Below are positions 8,593 to 16,581 of a stretch of 23,316 nucleotides of DNA, in pieces. The stretch is taken from positions 1 through 23,316 of the IMG/VR virus record IMGVR_UViG_3300028844_000819; one strand, given 5' to 3'. The DNA is from a virus. Position 1 is the first letter of the stretch. Every line of letters begins with the position of its first letter. The translations under genes and the position numbers were made by a program. Below the pieces are notes generated by a model. The model worked only from the letters and a program-made list of their open reading frames with translations. It was not told the DNA's origin and did no database searches.

Positions 8593-9488
8593 TATACAGC
8601 CGCCCCCTCTACGTTAACAAAGTCTGCATCACTCATAGTTTTAGAGATGATCTCTGACATTGCAGGGTCAACTGAGCCACCTGTATTTTTAGATGACCAC
8701 TGGTCAAGTACATAACCGTTAGACCAAGTGATCCACTCAAAGAATCCTCTGAGTACATCGTTATCTGACTCAGCAATCTCTACCTTACCACCTACACCTA
8801 TGATCATAGATGAGTAAGTGTTACCTGTTGGTAGTGTATGCTGATCAGCAGAAAGATCTAACTTGTACTGGATGGGTAGTGCATTCTTTCTTTGAATGGC
8901 TTTCACTGCACCATCTAATGCTTTGATACTATCCCTATTCTTTACATCTAAGATAAAGGGTACATCAGTACCTACATCTGACAGAGCATTACCTTCGGCA
9001 TCGACTGGATTAGTTAGATTAACTGTACCAAATACAACCTTAGTTCTTTTGACTTGTCTCATTAGTTCTTTAGTAGCTTGAGGTAGGCTCTCCCAATCTT
9101 CTACATAACCTGAAGGTCTTCCAATGTTGAAGCCCCCTGTGTTATCTTTGAGGTCACCCTTTAGATCAACAGATAGTACTGTCTTCTGCATCTGACTGCT
9201 TTCACTATCCCAACGTGTCCACTGCTGACGCATGGCGAACACTCGTATCTGTGGCTCAACACTATAAACAACCTTGCCTTCACCTAAGTCTAACTTGTAT
9301 GCACCAGAAGGTATTACTTCTATCTTCATAGGCTTACCTGCTACATCTCTAGTACCCATGATACCTGAATGTATCTGAGTCATCCTCGCTAGGCTTGAGG
9401 ATTTCTTACCACCTTCTCCAACGGACACGCCCATCATCTCTGACATTGACATACCATTCTCTGTGGCTACTGTTATTTCTGTACTCAT
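8592..9488 (-). CDS. Putative single-stranded-DNA-binding protein (by position), 298 aa
   Basis: Sequence similarity was not recognised. The protein has a disordered, Met/Ser-rich N-terminus followed by a beta-rich middle (residues about 50-110) and a C-terminal part ending in FVNVEGAAV; it lacks the strongly acidic tail of T7 gp2.5. It lies directly between DNA polymerase and a nuclease, where phages of this type often place their SSB, and has its own promoter, consistent with a protein needed in many copies. The ATG at 9488 is preferred because AAAGG lies seven bases upstream; an in-frame TTG five codons earlier overlaps that ribosome site. Treat the function as an inference from context. 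Confidence 0.55.
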   Translation of the reverse strand: MSTEITVATENGMSMSEMMGVSVGEGGKKSSSLARMTQIHSGIMGTRDVAGKPMKIEVIPSGAYKLDLGEGKVVYSVEPQIRVFAMRQQWTRWDSESSQMQKTVLSVDLKGDLKDNTGGFNIGRPSGYVEDWESLPQATKELMRQVKRTKVVFGTVNLTNPVDAEGNALSDVGTDVPFILDVKNRDSIKALDGAVKAIQRKNALPIQYKLDLSADQHTLPTGNTYSSMIIGVGGKVEIAESDNDVLRGFFEWITWSNGYVLDQWSSKNTGGSVDPAMSEIISKTMSDADFVNVEGAAV

Positions 9489-9520
9489 TTCTATACCTTT
9501 CAAAAGTTTAAGAACTTATA

Positions 9521-9549
9521 GTTTTACTACACTACGTCTACTGTGTCAA
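9521..9549 (-). promoter_or_regulatory. Sigma-70-like promoter for the SSB-like gene
   Basis: On the minus strand TTGACA (9549-9544) is followed by a 17-base spacer and TAAAAC (9526-9521). The -35 is a perfect consensus and the -10 matches at four of six positions. The -35 lies in the last codons of the polymerase gene and the -10 starts just after its stop codon. The only sizeable gap in this part of the operon (38 bases) is here, and an AAAGG ribosome site follows. Confidence 0.5.
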
Positions 9550-11575
9550 GCCAGTTGTCACCAATTTTTGCTTCTAGTAGCATTGGTACACACATATCGA
9601 TACCGTAGGCTTCATGTATGATATTATCTAAATCTTTATTTAAGTCATCTATTATTTGTAGCACATAATTTATCTCCTTTGGATGTACATCAACTACTGC
9701 TGAGTCGTGTACTGTGTTAACTACACACGACTGTAGTAGCCGTAGTCTCTCTTCTAGTTCCATTACTACGACAGGCACGATGTCTGCTGTAGCTAGTCCT
9801 TGCACTGGGTAGTTCTTAATCATAGTGAAGTGACTAACCTTACCCTTTGGTCTTCGTTGTACATCAGGGAAAGCATACTGCCTACCAGATACATTGGTTA
9901 TCTTCTTAGTAGCTAGTGCCTCTTTAGCTAGAGACTTATGCCACGTAGATATACCTGAGTACTTGTCGTTGAAGTGTGTGTAGTATGCCGCCTCTGCTCT
10001 GCTCCTACCGTACCCACTAGCCCCGAATAAAGGAGCAAATGTATGAGCCTTAGCTTCTTGTCTAGTTGTATGCTGACCTGCATCAGTAATAACTTTAGCT
10101 GTATAACTATGCACATCAAACCCTGTGTTGATCTCATCAATAGCTGTCTTGTCTTCTGATAGATGTGCGGCAACTCTAAACTCTAACTGTGCAAAATCTG
10201 CCTCAAGTATCTGACCACCTTCCCATCGTGATACAAACACTTTCTTTACTGGGAACGTATTACCTCTAGGCATGTTTTGCATATTGGGGTTACGTCCACT
10301 GAACCTACCTGTAGCTGATACGTGTTGGGTAAGTCCAACGTGAAGTAAACCATCAGGCTTAGTGAAGATACTGATACCCTCTACGAATGTAGATAGGTAA
10401 GACGTTAAAGCTGATAGTCTTTTTACATCTTGTATGAATGATACAGCACCACTCATGTTGTTGTTACGTGCTGTACTAATCAACACATCTAAACTATCCT
10501 TGCCTGTCTTGAAACCATTAGCGTTAACCCATGACTTATCTCTAGGTGATAACTTGAAGCCAGCTACAACACCTGTACTGGTTAGTACATAACCCTTAGC
10601 ACTACAGTTAGTACAACCACTAGGCTTCTTAAAGTCTTTACCATCCTTCTTAGTTTTAAATACTTTACCCTTACCTCTACAAGTTAAACATATACTAGCC
10701 TTAGTCTTACTTATAATACTACTGTATGTCTTTAGTGTATCTTTAAACTCTTCAGGTGATACTGATTCAAATGTAGTCACCCAAGTTTTCTTATCAAGGG
10801 GGGTGCGACTAAATAGCACCTTAGACATCTGCTCACCACTGTTAAGATTGATTGGTGTGTCACCCATTAGCTCATGTACTGTCTGGTTAAGTCGTGTCTC
10901 TATCTTATCTTTCTCTTCTTCAAACTCTTTACGCACATCGTTGAGTACATCAGTGTTAATCTTGATACCTGTCATGTACATACGAGTCAGTGTCTTGCAT
11001 ACCTTGAAGGTAATATCCCTGATGTTATGTAAGCTTGCACTCTCTGCTGTGTTGTAGTCTTTCTCTATGCTGTGGTATAATGACGCAGTGGCATTTAGAT
11101 CACACTCTAGATAGAAGCTGAGTTCTTTGAGGGGTATCTCATTAGTGTTGTACCCATCCTTGAAGTACGCTTTGAGTGTGTCATCCTTCTGATGTTCTAA
11201 CTCACGATACTCAACACAAGCCGATAGACTTAGTGGTCTCTTCTGACCACGTAATAGTACATACTCAGCTAACATTGTGTCATATATGTCACCATCATAC
11301 TTGAAACCACTAGCCCACAGCCACATCAAGTCGTGCTGTGCGTTGTGCATAACTAACAGTGTAGCTCTATCTAGTACAGCCTGTAGCTGTCGTGACCTGT
11401 CACCTGATATGTCTTGGTACTCAACGTGGTCAAACGTCATAACGTACTGCTCATCAGGGTTGTCTAAGTTCTGTACCCCTACCTGTGTTAATGTATTAGT
11501 AGGTTCAAAGGGATCTAGATGTGTCTTACCACCTCGTTTAGTTACTGTGTTCTCTACGTCTAGTACCAGTCTCAT
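9527..11575 (-). CDS. Family A DNA polymerase with DnaJ-like zinc insert
   Basis: The replicative polymerase, 682 residues. Exonuclease: D6/E8 (LDVEN), N78...D82 (HNAQHD) and Y155...D159 (YLECD). Polymerase: motif A D460 (EADFAQLEFR), motif B R505, K509, F513 and F517 (Phe at the position of E. coli Pol I 762), motif C H623-D624 (TVHDS, Ser where many enzymes have Glu). Between the domains, residues 296-324 hold two CxxC pairs (C296/C299 followed by RGKGK, and C321/C324 followed by SAKGY), like half of a DnaJ zinc domain. T7 polymerase lacks this. I recall it as a feature of HMO-2011-type phages. The start at 11575, two bases after the upstream stop, places the exonuclease motif correctly; an in-frame start 19 codons earlier would add residues with no family counterpart. 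Confidence 0.95.
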   Translation of the reverse strand: MRLVLDVENTVTKRGGKTHLDPFEPTNTLTQVGVQNLDNPDEQYVMTFDHVEYQDISGDRSRQLQAVLDRATLLVMHNAQHDLMWLWASGFKYDGDIYDTMLAEYVLLRGQKRPLSLSACVEYRELEHQKDDTLKAYFKDGYNTNEIPLKELSFYLECDLNATASLYHSIEKDYNTAESASLHNIRDITFKVCKTLTRMYMTGIKINTDVLNDVRKEFEEEKDKIETRLNQTVHELMGDTPINLNSGEQMSKVLFSRTPLDKKTWVTTFESVSPEEFKDTLKTYSSIISKTKASICLTCRGKGKVFKTKKDGKDFKKPSGCTNCSAKGYVLTSTGVVAGFKLSPRDKSWVNANGFKTGKDSLDVLISTARNNNMSGAVSFIQDVKRLSALTSYLSTFVEGISIFTKPDGLLHVGLTQHVSATGRFSGRNPNMQNMPRGNTFPVKKVFVSRWEGGQILEADFAQLEFRVAAHLSEDKTAIDEINTGFDVHSYTAKVITDAGQHTTRQEAKAHTFAPLFGASGYGRSRAEAAYYTHFNDKYSGISTWHKSLAKEALATKKITNVSGRQYAFPDVQRRPKGKVSHFTMIKNYPVQGLATADIVPVVVMELEERLRLLQSCVVNTVHDSAVVDVHPKEINYVLQIIDDLNKDLDNIIHEAYGIDMCVPMLLEAKIGDNWLDTVDVV

Positions 11576-11577
11576 TA

Positions 11578-12000
11578 TTAGAATAACTCCTTTTGTATAG
11601 GGGGATCTAAAAGATAACCGTCCCATCCCCATTGTGATTTTAAATACTTTATAACTTCTCTAAAGTCTTTCTCTGGATATGTACTCCTACCTAAGTTGGC
11701 AAACCTTGAACATATAACAACAGAACCTTTTATGTAATCGGTTTCTAATCTATCTACACTTATAGATAAAGGATGAAATGATTCCATTATCCATGCAGGA
11801 TTTAACTCAACATCAAACCAGTGGCACTTACATTTTTGTTCATCATAAAACATATGCATCAAGTACTCTGCGGTAAGGTCAACTTCTTTTGTGTTTATCC
11901 TACCATAAGCAAGGGGAGTATCTACACGAGAAGGTGCAGGTCTTGTTGCATTTGTAATAACATTTCTAAGAAGTTTCTTGAAAGGTTCTATCCTATTCAT
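11578..12000 (-). CDS. Putative HNH-like endonuclease
   Basis: A 140-residue protein placed between helicase and polymerase. The region KCKCHWFDVEL (56-66) followed by P77-L-S-I-S-V-D83-R-L-E and G92-S-V-V-I-C-S-R-F-A-N102-L-G-R resembles a phage nuclease family in which a short Cys/aromatic segment precedes an S-[IV]-D-R-[IL]-[DE]...GY..GN core of the HNH (beta-beta-alpha metal) type. The usual Asn after the Gly is Ser here (S93), and the His that anchors a standard HNH is not obvious, so activity is uncertain. An AGGA ribosome site lies eight bases before the ATG. It ends two bases before the polymerase ATG, so the two are probably co-translated. Confidence 0.45.
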   Translation of the reverse strand: MNRIEPFKKLLRNVITNATRPAPSRVDTPLAYGRINTKEVDLTAEYLMHMFYDEQKCKCHWFDVELNPAWIMESFHPLSISVDRLETDYIKGSVVICSRFANLGRSTYPEKDFREVIKYLKSQWGWDGYLLDPPIQKELF

Positions 12001-12015
12001 TGTTAATGTCCTAAT

Positions 12016-13245
12016 CTACGCTGAGTATCTGGCGGTGTCACCATCTAACTCAACTGTTACTCTACCGTGCCACCCACCTTGTAACTTATTTTTAGAAACA
12101 ATCAAGTGTCTTTCTGGATCTTTCTCTCCACTGTCGAAGTCATCCCTGTTCTTACTGATGAGTATCATTAGGTCTGTCTCTGCCGCCTTGCCTGTCTTAC
12201 TACCCTCTAACATTGACTGATCTACGTTGACTACATTCTGTGCTGACGCTGATAGCTGAGACATATAGAAGATAGCACAGCCGTACTGTTTAGCTATGTT
12301 ACGAGCATAGATTGCCGCATCCTTTAAGTACACATCAGACTTATCACTGGTACGTTGAGCAAACTTATCACCCATGTCTAGTACAACTATGTCTGGCTTG
12401 TACCCTTTGATGACAGCCTCAACCCACTCCATAGTCTTACCTGTAGTATCCTTCAATACTAACTGCTCAAGTATAGGGTTGTACTTTTGTGCCGCCTTCA
12501 ATGGGTTAGCTACTATCTGTTTGCTTGTCATACCTGTTGCCGCATTCATGTATCGCTCACCTACCCTGTCGTATGATTCCTCGTTGACTAGCACCATACA
12601 CTTAGCACCTTGATTAGCGAACCCCTTCTCAGAGGCTATGAGAGAAGCATGGAAGGATGTCTTACCTGTATTAGGTCTAGCACCTACCATGATTAAGTGA
12701 CCACCACTCACGCCCTCTATCCTACGAGCAAGGCTAGGGATATTAAACTTCCATTGTGCTTGTGTCTTACTTAACTTCAGTAGTGTATCCATGCTGATGT
12801 CATCCCACTCAACCTTTAAGTTAGGCATGAAGTCATCTTGATAGCTAGAGATTATATTACGTAACGCTTCCATGCTGTGCAACTTACCGTTGACGTAATC
12901 AATACCTATGTTAGCTACCTCTTCACCTACTACCCTCTGGAATAACTTAGACAACACATCGGAAGCTACGTCCTTACTTAAGGCTGTCTCTCTGTCGATC
13001 TTCTTGAACAGATCTCTGAAGACTTCCTTGTTAGCTGTAGTAAGTGTGCCGTTGTTAGCGAAGAACAAAGCCTCAAGTGTAGCTGGTGTAACTGACTGCT
13101 CGTACTTTTCCATAGCGTACTCTAGTGTCTGCTTTATCTTACGTAAATCTTTAGTGAATAACTTATCAGGAAACCTTATACCTTTATGGTCGTCATAGAA
13201 ATCCTTATCCATCATCGTTCTTAGTAGTGCTAGTTCGTGCATCAT
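12016..13245 (-). CDS. Replicative DNA helicase (DnaB/RecA fold)
   Basis: A 409-residue helicase. An N-terminal helical domain of about 160 residues is followed by a RecA-like core: Walker A G188-A-R-P-N-T-G-K-T-S197, an NEES segment (221-224) that can supply the catalytic Glu, Walker B ending in D290 (PDIVVLD), and a motif-3-like YMSQLSASAQN. It unwinds DNA 5'-3' as a hexamer ahead of the polymerase. Unlike T7 gp4, primase and helicase are separate proteins: the start overlaps the primase stop by four bases (ATGA), the typical arrangement for a split pair made in equal amounts. The C-terminal strand-rich segment (HLIVSKNKLQGGWHGRVTVE) matches the DnaB-family end. Confidence 0.9.
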   Translation of the reverse strand: MMHELALLRTMMDKDFYDDHKGIRFPDKLFTKDLRKIKQTLEYAMEKYEQSVTPATLEALFFANNGTLTTANKEVFRDLFKKIDRETALSKDVASDVLSKLFQRVVGEEVANIGIDYVNGKLHSMEALRNIISSYQDDFMPNLKVEWDDISMDTLLKLSKTQAQWKFNIPSLARRIEGVSGGHLIMVGARPNTGKTSFHASLIASEKGFANQGAKCMVLVNEESYDRVGERYMNAATGMTSKQIVANPLKAAQKYNPILEQLVLKDTTGKTMEWVEAVIKGYKPDIVVLDMGDKFAQRTSDKSDVYLKDAAIYARNIAKQYGCAIFYMSQLSASAQNVVNVDQSMLEGSKTGKAAETDLMILISKNRDDFDSGEKDPERHLIVSKNKLQGGWHGRVTVELDGDTARYSA

Positions 13246-14048
13246 GTTGTGTACTCCTTTAGTTTTAATATGTCTTCTTCTGTTTTATATTTAATGTCAT
13301 CTTGTAACATCATTACCATAGTGGTTACCCCTGTCCAAGACTCAATCTCTTTCTTATATTTTATACTCTTATGTGTAGCGTCAGGGTCGAGTGCTACAAT
13401 AATCTTTGTGTAGTCCTGTAAGTATTCCATATGTGTGTGACTAATATTTGTACCTAAGATAGCTATGCCTGTGACATTTGGACACACCTTTGCCACAGTG
13501 ATAGCACTGATTACATCCTCTACTATTACAGCTACACCATTAGGCTCACCCATACACTTACTAAATACAGTAGCGTTACCAGTATACCTGAGCCACTTAG
13601 GTACAGAGCCACTGAGTGACCTGCCTATAGCGTCTATAACCTTATGCTTATCTCGTATGAGAAACACAACACGCTCATCCTTAACGTCATACATCACATC
13701 CATATATTCATTCTCTAAGCCCCACCTAGATACAAATCTATGGTAGTTAGTTTGAGAAGGCTCAGGGTATGTGATGTACTCAGGTATTATAAATGTAGGT
13801 ATTACATTTGATACTGATTCTTTTTTGTAGTTAGCTATCTTCTTTTCAATCTCTAAAATAGATAGATTAATATTTTGCATACCTTGAGTTACGCAATCAA
13901 GTTTATAACAATTATATAAAACAACACCGTCTTCTCTTGTAGCAGTAAAAGTATTAAACGAACCACAGACAGGGCAGTCACCCCTAAAGTTCTCATCACT
14001 TTTTAAATAGAGATCCTCAATATATTCTTTGAGATTATTTCTTTCCAT
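13242..14048 (-). CDS. DNA primase with zinc finger and Toprim domain
   Basis: A 268-residue primase that makes RNA primers for lagging-strand synthesis. A Cys4 zinc finger lies at C25, C28, C47 and C52 (DCPVCGS... and NCYKLDC). The Toprim core shows the conserved Glu E177 (VIVEDVISA), the GTN turn at 199-201 and the DPD pair D221/D223 (IIVALDPDA). It corresponds to the N-terminal half of T7 gp4 as a stand-alone protein, partnered with the overlapping helicase gene. The ATG at 14048 was chosen because AAGGAG lies about five bases upstream and because earlier in-frame codons lie in the integrase coding sequence, which it already overlaps by 14 bases. Confidence 0.9.
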   Translation of the reverse strand: MERNNLKEYIEDLYLKSDENFRGDCPVCGSFNTFTATREDGVVLYNCYKLDCVTQGMQNINLSILEIEKKIANYKKESVSNVIPTFIIPEYITYPEPSQTNYHRFVSRWGLENEYMDVMYDVKDERVVFLIRDKHKVIDAIGRSLSGSVPKWLRYTGNATVFSKCMGEPNGVAVIVEDVISAITVAKVCPNVTGIAILGTNISHTHMEYLQDYTKIIVALDPDATHKSIKYKKEIESWTGVTTMVMMLQDDIKYKTEEDILKLKEYTT

Positions 14049-14955
14049 TCCTTCTCCTTTCTTGTGCATCCTTTGCACCACTAAATGTATTAACTAAGTA
14101 AGGCACTAGACTTTGATGTGACTGATGCCCTGTCACTTGCTTTATACCTATCCAATCGACACCTACTTCTGACATCTCAACGACAGCAGTACGCCTAAGA
14201 TCCCTAGCTTGTAGCTCATCAGGTAGATTAACTTCTACCTTTATCTGTTTGAAAAGTTTAGATATTTCATCTTCCTTGTAGTGAGAATAGATACCTGCCC
14301 TTGCTACAGTGCGAGGTGCTACATACTCTGATAACCCATCGTACTCTTCTCTTTGTTTATACAACACTTTAGTTAATGAGTCACCAATAAATAAATGTAC
14401 ATCTACTCCTCTTTTGTTTTGGTGTATGTCCATTCTCTGTGCTTCTAAATCTAAAGAGTCCCACTTCAACAAACGTATATCGCCAACACGTTGACCTGAT
14501 TCATACAGTATATGACATATCAATCCAATGCTACGCCATTTAAAATCTGAGTAGGCAGTGTCTAAAAATAGTTTAACTTGATCGTGAGTCCATAAGGTTC
14601 TACGTGGTTTACATTTTAATTTAGGTACAAGTGCCATCAAATTTTGAGGTATGATACTGTGTCTAATACAATCGTTTAATACTATACTAACATTAGTTGC
14701 TATGTAGTTAGCAGACCTAGTGCCTTTATCTAACCATACATCGTATGCTGTCTGAAGATGAGCATACCTTATATCTTTTACTGGTGTTGTAGCTAACATC
14801 CTATTCCCTTTTATCTTAGTATTACAAGCAACTTTAAGATTGCTTATGTATTTTTTCTGTGTAGCTATAGTTAAAGCACAGAAAGATTTACTTCTCATGT
14901 AGTAACTACACGCAGTTTCAAAAGTTGAGTTATGTTTCAATTCAATATGTTTCAT
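14035..14955 (-). CDS. int: Tyrosine recombinase (integrase)
   Basis: A 306-residue phage integrase: an N-terminal SAM-like DNA-binding domain (about 10-110) and a catalytic domain with R156 (ESGQRVGD), K181 (QNKRG), R254 (RDLRRT), H277 (TGHQS) and nucleophile Y286 (VPYL), nine residues after the His as expected. The first His of the usual H-x-x-R box is Arg here (R251). It catalyses site-specific recombination and suggests the phage can integrate, or descends from one that could. The gene sits inside the replication operon, between a 24-residue membrane peptide (overlapping start) and primase (14-base overlap), so it is probably expressed with the early genes. No attP core resembling a tRNA 3' end was found next to it. 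Confidence 0.92.
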   Translation of the reverse strand: MKHIELKHNSTFETACSYYMRSKSFCALTIATQKKYISNLKVACNTKIKGNRMLATTPVKDIRYAHLQTAYDVWLDKGTRSANYIATNVSIVLNDCIRHSIIPQNLMALVPKLKCKPRRTLWTHDQVKLFLDTAYSDFKWRSIGLICHILYESGQRVGDIRLLKWDSLDLEAQRMDIHQNKRGVDVHLFIGDSLTKVLYKQREEYDGLSEYVAPRTVARAGIYSHYKEDEISKLFKQIKVEVNLPDELQARDLRRTAVVEMSEVGVDWIGIKQVTGHQSHQSLVPYLVNTFSGAKDAQERRRNGKK

Positions 14956-15026
14956 GCTGAAAATATATACAAAACAATAACTATTAGTACTGCAAATTCA
15001 AGTACTTCTCTAATAGTTATCTTCAT
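14952..15026 (-). CDS. Single-helix membrane peptide, 24 aa
   Basis: The frame begins MKITIREVLEF and continues with a hydrophobic run of Ala, Val, Leu and Ile to residue 22, ending in SA. Its ATG overlaps the stop of the 110-residue gene (ATGA at 15026-15023) and its TGA overlaps the integrase ATG (ATGA at 14955-14952), so it exactly fills the gap between two genes. This double overlap and the clean charged-then-hydrophobic layout support translation. It is too short for normal gene callers. It would insert as one transmembrane helix; the function is unknown. The alternative is a leader whose translation only couples its neighbours. Confidence 0.55.
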   Translation of the reverse strand: MKITIREVLEFAVLIVIVLYIFSA

Positions 15027-15355
15027 TTTATAACCCTCAAGTGTGACCTATCTTTCTTAACTGGAGCTTTATCTTTGAAGGAGTTCTTTATTATCTCCAC
15101 TGATGCATCAGCCATAGCGCATACCAATCGTACTGTCTCAACACGTAAGTCATCATACAAATCAGGATGATGTTCTTCTAAGTCAAGCTCTGGCTGATCA
15201 TTACTTATATAAGTAGTGATGTTGTGACAGTATGCGTCCAAGTGTTCTGCTACTGCCTCAGCGAATACATCAGATACTATAGGCATGAAGTGGTAGTCTT
15301 CTTCTTCGTAGTGAACTACTGCATACAGTATTTCGGGTAAGTCTTCATCAGTCAT
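15023..15355 (-). CDS. Hypothetical acidic protein, 110 aa
   Basis: A very acidic protein (many Asp and Glu in residues 1-20 and 50-70) with a helical C-terminal half and a basic last segment (residues about 94-110, KAPVKKDRSHLRVIK). No family recognised. The start overlaps the end of the upstream 57-residue gene by 8 bases and its stop overlaps the next start. Strong negative charge is seen in DNA-mimic proteins, but nothing else here supports that idea. Confidence 0.65.
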   Translation of the reverse strand: MTDEDLPEILYAVVHYEEEDYHFMPIVSDVFAEAVAEHLDAYCHNITTYISNDQPELDLEEHHPDLYDDLRVETVRLVCAMADASVEIIKNSFKDKAPVKKDRSHLRVIK

Positions 15356-15521
15356 CGTCTTCTATCCTTTCTATTGTTATGTTGTTAGATAGCGTACCTG
15401 TATCTCTATACGCTAAGGCATAATAGTCAGCCCAGATAGCTAAGTGTCTGTATAACTCATACGGATCACCACTGTCCACCAATACATTTGGTTCTGTCAT
15501 TGTGATGTTGTACTTAGGCAT
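15348..15521 (-). CDS. Small protein of a duplicated pair, copy A, 57 aa
   Basis: It starts MPKYNITMTE and contains DSGDPYELYRHLAIWADYYAL (residues 16-36), a predicted helix rich in Tyr and Trp. It is about 70% identical (37 of 53 positions, hand count) to the protein at 16818-16961. In both copies the similarity begins at the same place, overlapping the stop codon of an unrelated upstream gene in the shared string CCTAAGTAC. Conservation at the protein level between the copies, with many silent changes, shows that this short frame is a real gene. Function unknown. Confidence 0.75.
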   Translation of the reverse strand: MPKYNITMTEPNVLVDSGDPYELYRHLAIWADYYALAYRDTGTLSNNITIERIEDDD

Positions 15522-15951
15522 CCATGAACCAATCTGGTTTTACTCTGTTCTTATTCCACCTAGCAAAGCTAACCTTGTCACGCTTATAGAATGCACGATA
15601 CGCATTGATAGGGTAGTCCTCGTCTGTCTTGAGACCTTTGAACAAAGCAAAAGCGTGTTTACCTGCACCATGATACTTACCATACCTGTGGGTATATTCA
15701 CTCAACATACTCTGGTATGTCAGCCGAGCAAAGGAATAGTTAGCACGTGTCTTCATTGCCCATAGTGTACATGGGTGCTTCTGATGTACTGGTTTGTACA
15801 ACTCATTCTCCTCTGCATACTCTGGTGCATGATGCCACAGGCTAGTGCATAGCATCTGTGCTTCTTCTAGTGGCATCTTCACTACGTGTTGGTCACACAA
15901 CGCTTTAGCTATAGCGTCAGGGTGGTAGTCTACTATAAATCTATTCATCAT
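15514..15951 (-). CDS. Conserved marine-phage protein of unknown function, 145 aa
   Basis: The sequence has features I associate with a widespread family in marine phages: D-Q/K-H-V-V-K-M (residues 20-26), an E-x-A-Q-M-L segment, HPCTLWA (59-65), S-E-Y-x-x-R-Y-G-K-x-H (about 84-94), and an AYRAFYKRDK...W...PDWF C-terminus. Many His, Cys, Tyr and Trp residues suggest an enzyme or nucleic-acid-binding protein, but no activity is known to me. The first of two adjacent ATG codons (15951, 15948) lies in the end of the broken Mom-like gene. Its last codons overlap the start of copy A of the duplicated pair. Confidence 0.75.
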   Translation of the reverse strand: MMNRFIVDYHPDAIAKALCDQHVVKMPLEEAQMLCTSLWHHAPEYAEENELYKPVHQKHPCTLWAMKTRANYSFARLTYQSMLSEYTHRYGKYHGAGKHAFALFKGLKTDEDYPINAYRAFYKRDKVSFARWNKNRVKPDWFMDA

Positions 15952-16569
15952 TATTCCCCTTTTTCCATTTTACTTCTAGTGTATTATCAAACACTTTTAA
16001 AAATCTGTGTTTGCGTGAACGTGGTCTCCATTCACCTTCAAGATGTTTGGTTGCACCACGATTATGTTTTATGTATGTGCCATCATTTTGTTTTATCCAA
16101 AAGTCAGACTTCATATCAGTTTTATCCAAAAGTCAGACTTCATATCAGTCAGATCATAATAGTCAAAACCTAACGCTTTGTAAACAGTACCACTGTGGTA
16201 GTCATCATCAGCGTAAGATAGTATAGCCCTCACATTATTCTTTTCTTTCAATAACTTAATAGACCTAGCTACAAACCACCCTGCTAAATTGTGTTCACGC
16301 ACTTGGTGGTCTGGGTGTAGTACTAAACGTGACAACTCATACAACCCTTCCTGATTGTTTCTATCTAGTCCAAACATACCTTTGCTTAACTCAGGTACAG
16401 GTAGTCCAGTAAAGATACAGACACCTACAACTGTGTCAAGATACATTAAACCATAGTTATCACCTGACTTAAATCCTCGTGATATATTTGTAAGATAGTG
16501 ATGTGCTTGTAATAAATCAGCACACTCACCCTTAGTTATACAACGAATAGTATAGTCAGACTTAGACAT
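15941..16569 (-). pseudogene. Mom-like (GNAT-fold) DNA-modification protein split by a 29-bp tandem duplication
   Basis: The upstream frame (16569-16111, 152 aa) has an AHHYL motif (H24, Y25), E78-L-S-R81, and the SYADDDYHSGTVYKALGF block (118-135), typical of phage Mom-like acyltransferase-fold proteins, which convert adenine in DNA to a modified base that blocks restriction. The frame then hits a stop after DFWIKLI. The remaining C-terminus lies in another frame (16129-15941; WIKQNDG... HNRGATKHLEGEW...), which lacks a ribosome site. The 29-bp repeat at 16092-16149 causes the break: removing one copy restores a single 199-residue gene. A -1 slip on AAAA at the junction would also rejoin the parts with a duplicated 10-residue segment. 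The start at 16569 follows a GGGGG ribosome site. It could be a true pseudogene, a split gene or an assembly artefact. Confidence 0.65.
16092..16149. repeat. Perfect 29-bp tandem direct repeat (two copies)
   Basis: Bases 16092-16120 are repeated exactly at 16121-16149. The length is not a multiple of three, so the duplication shifts the reading frame of the Mom-like gene it lies in. Perfect identity implies a recent event. Confidence 0.95.
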
Positions 16570-16581
16570 TCATTATCCCCC

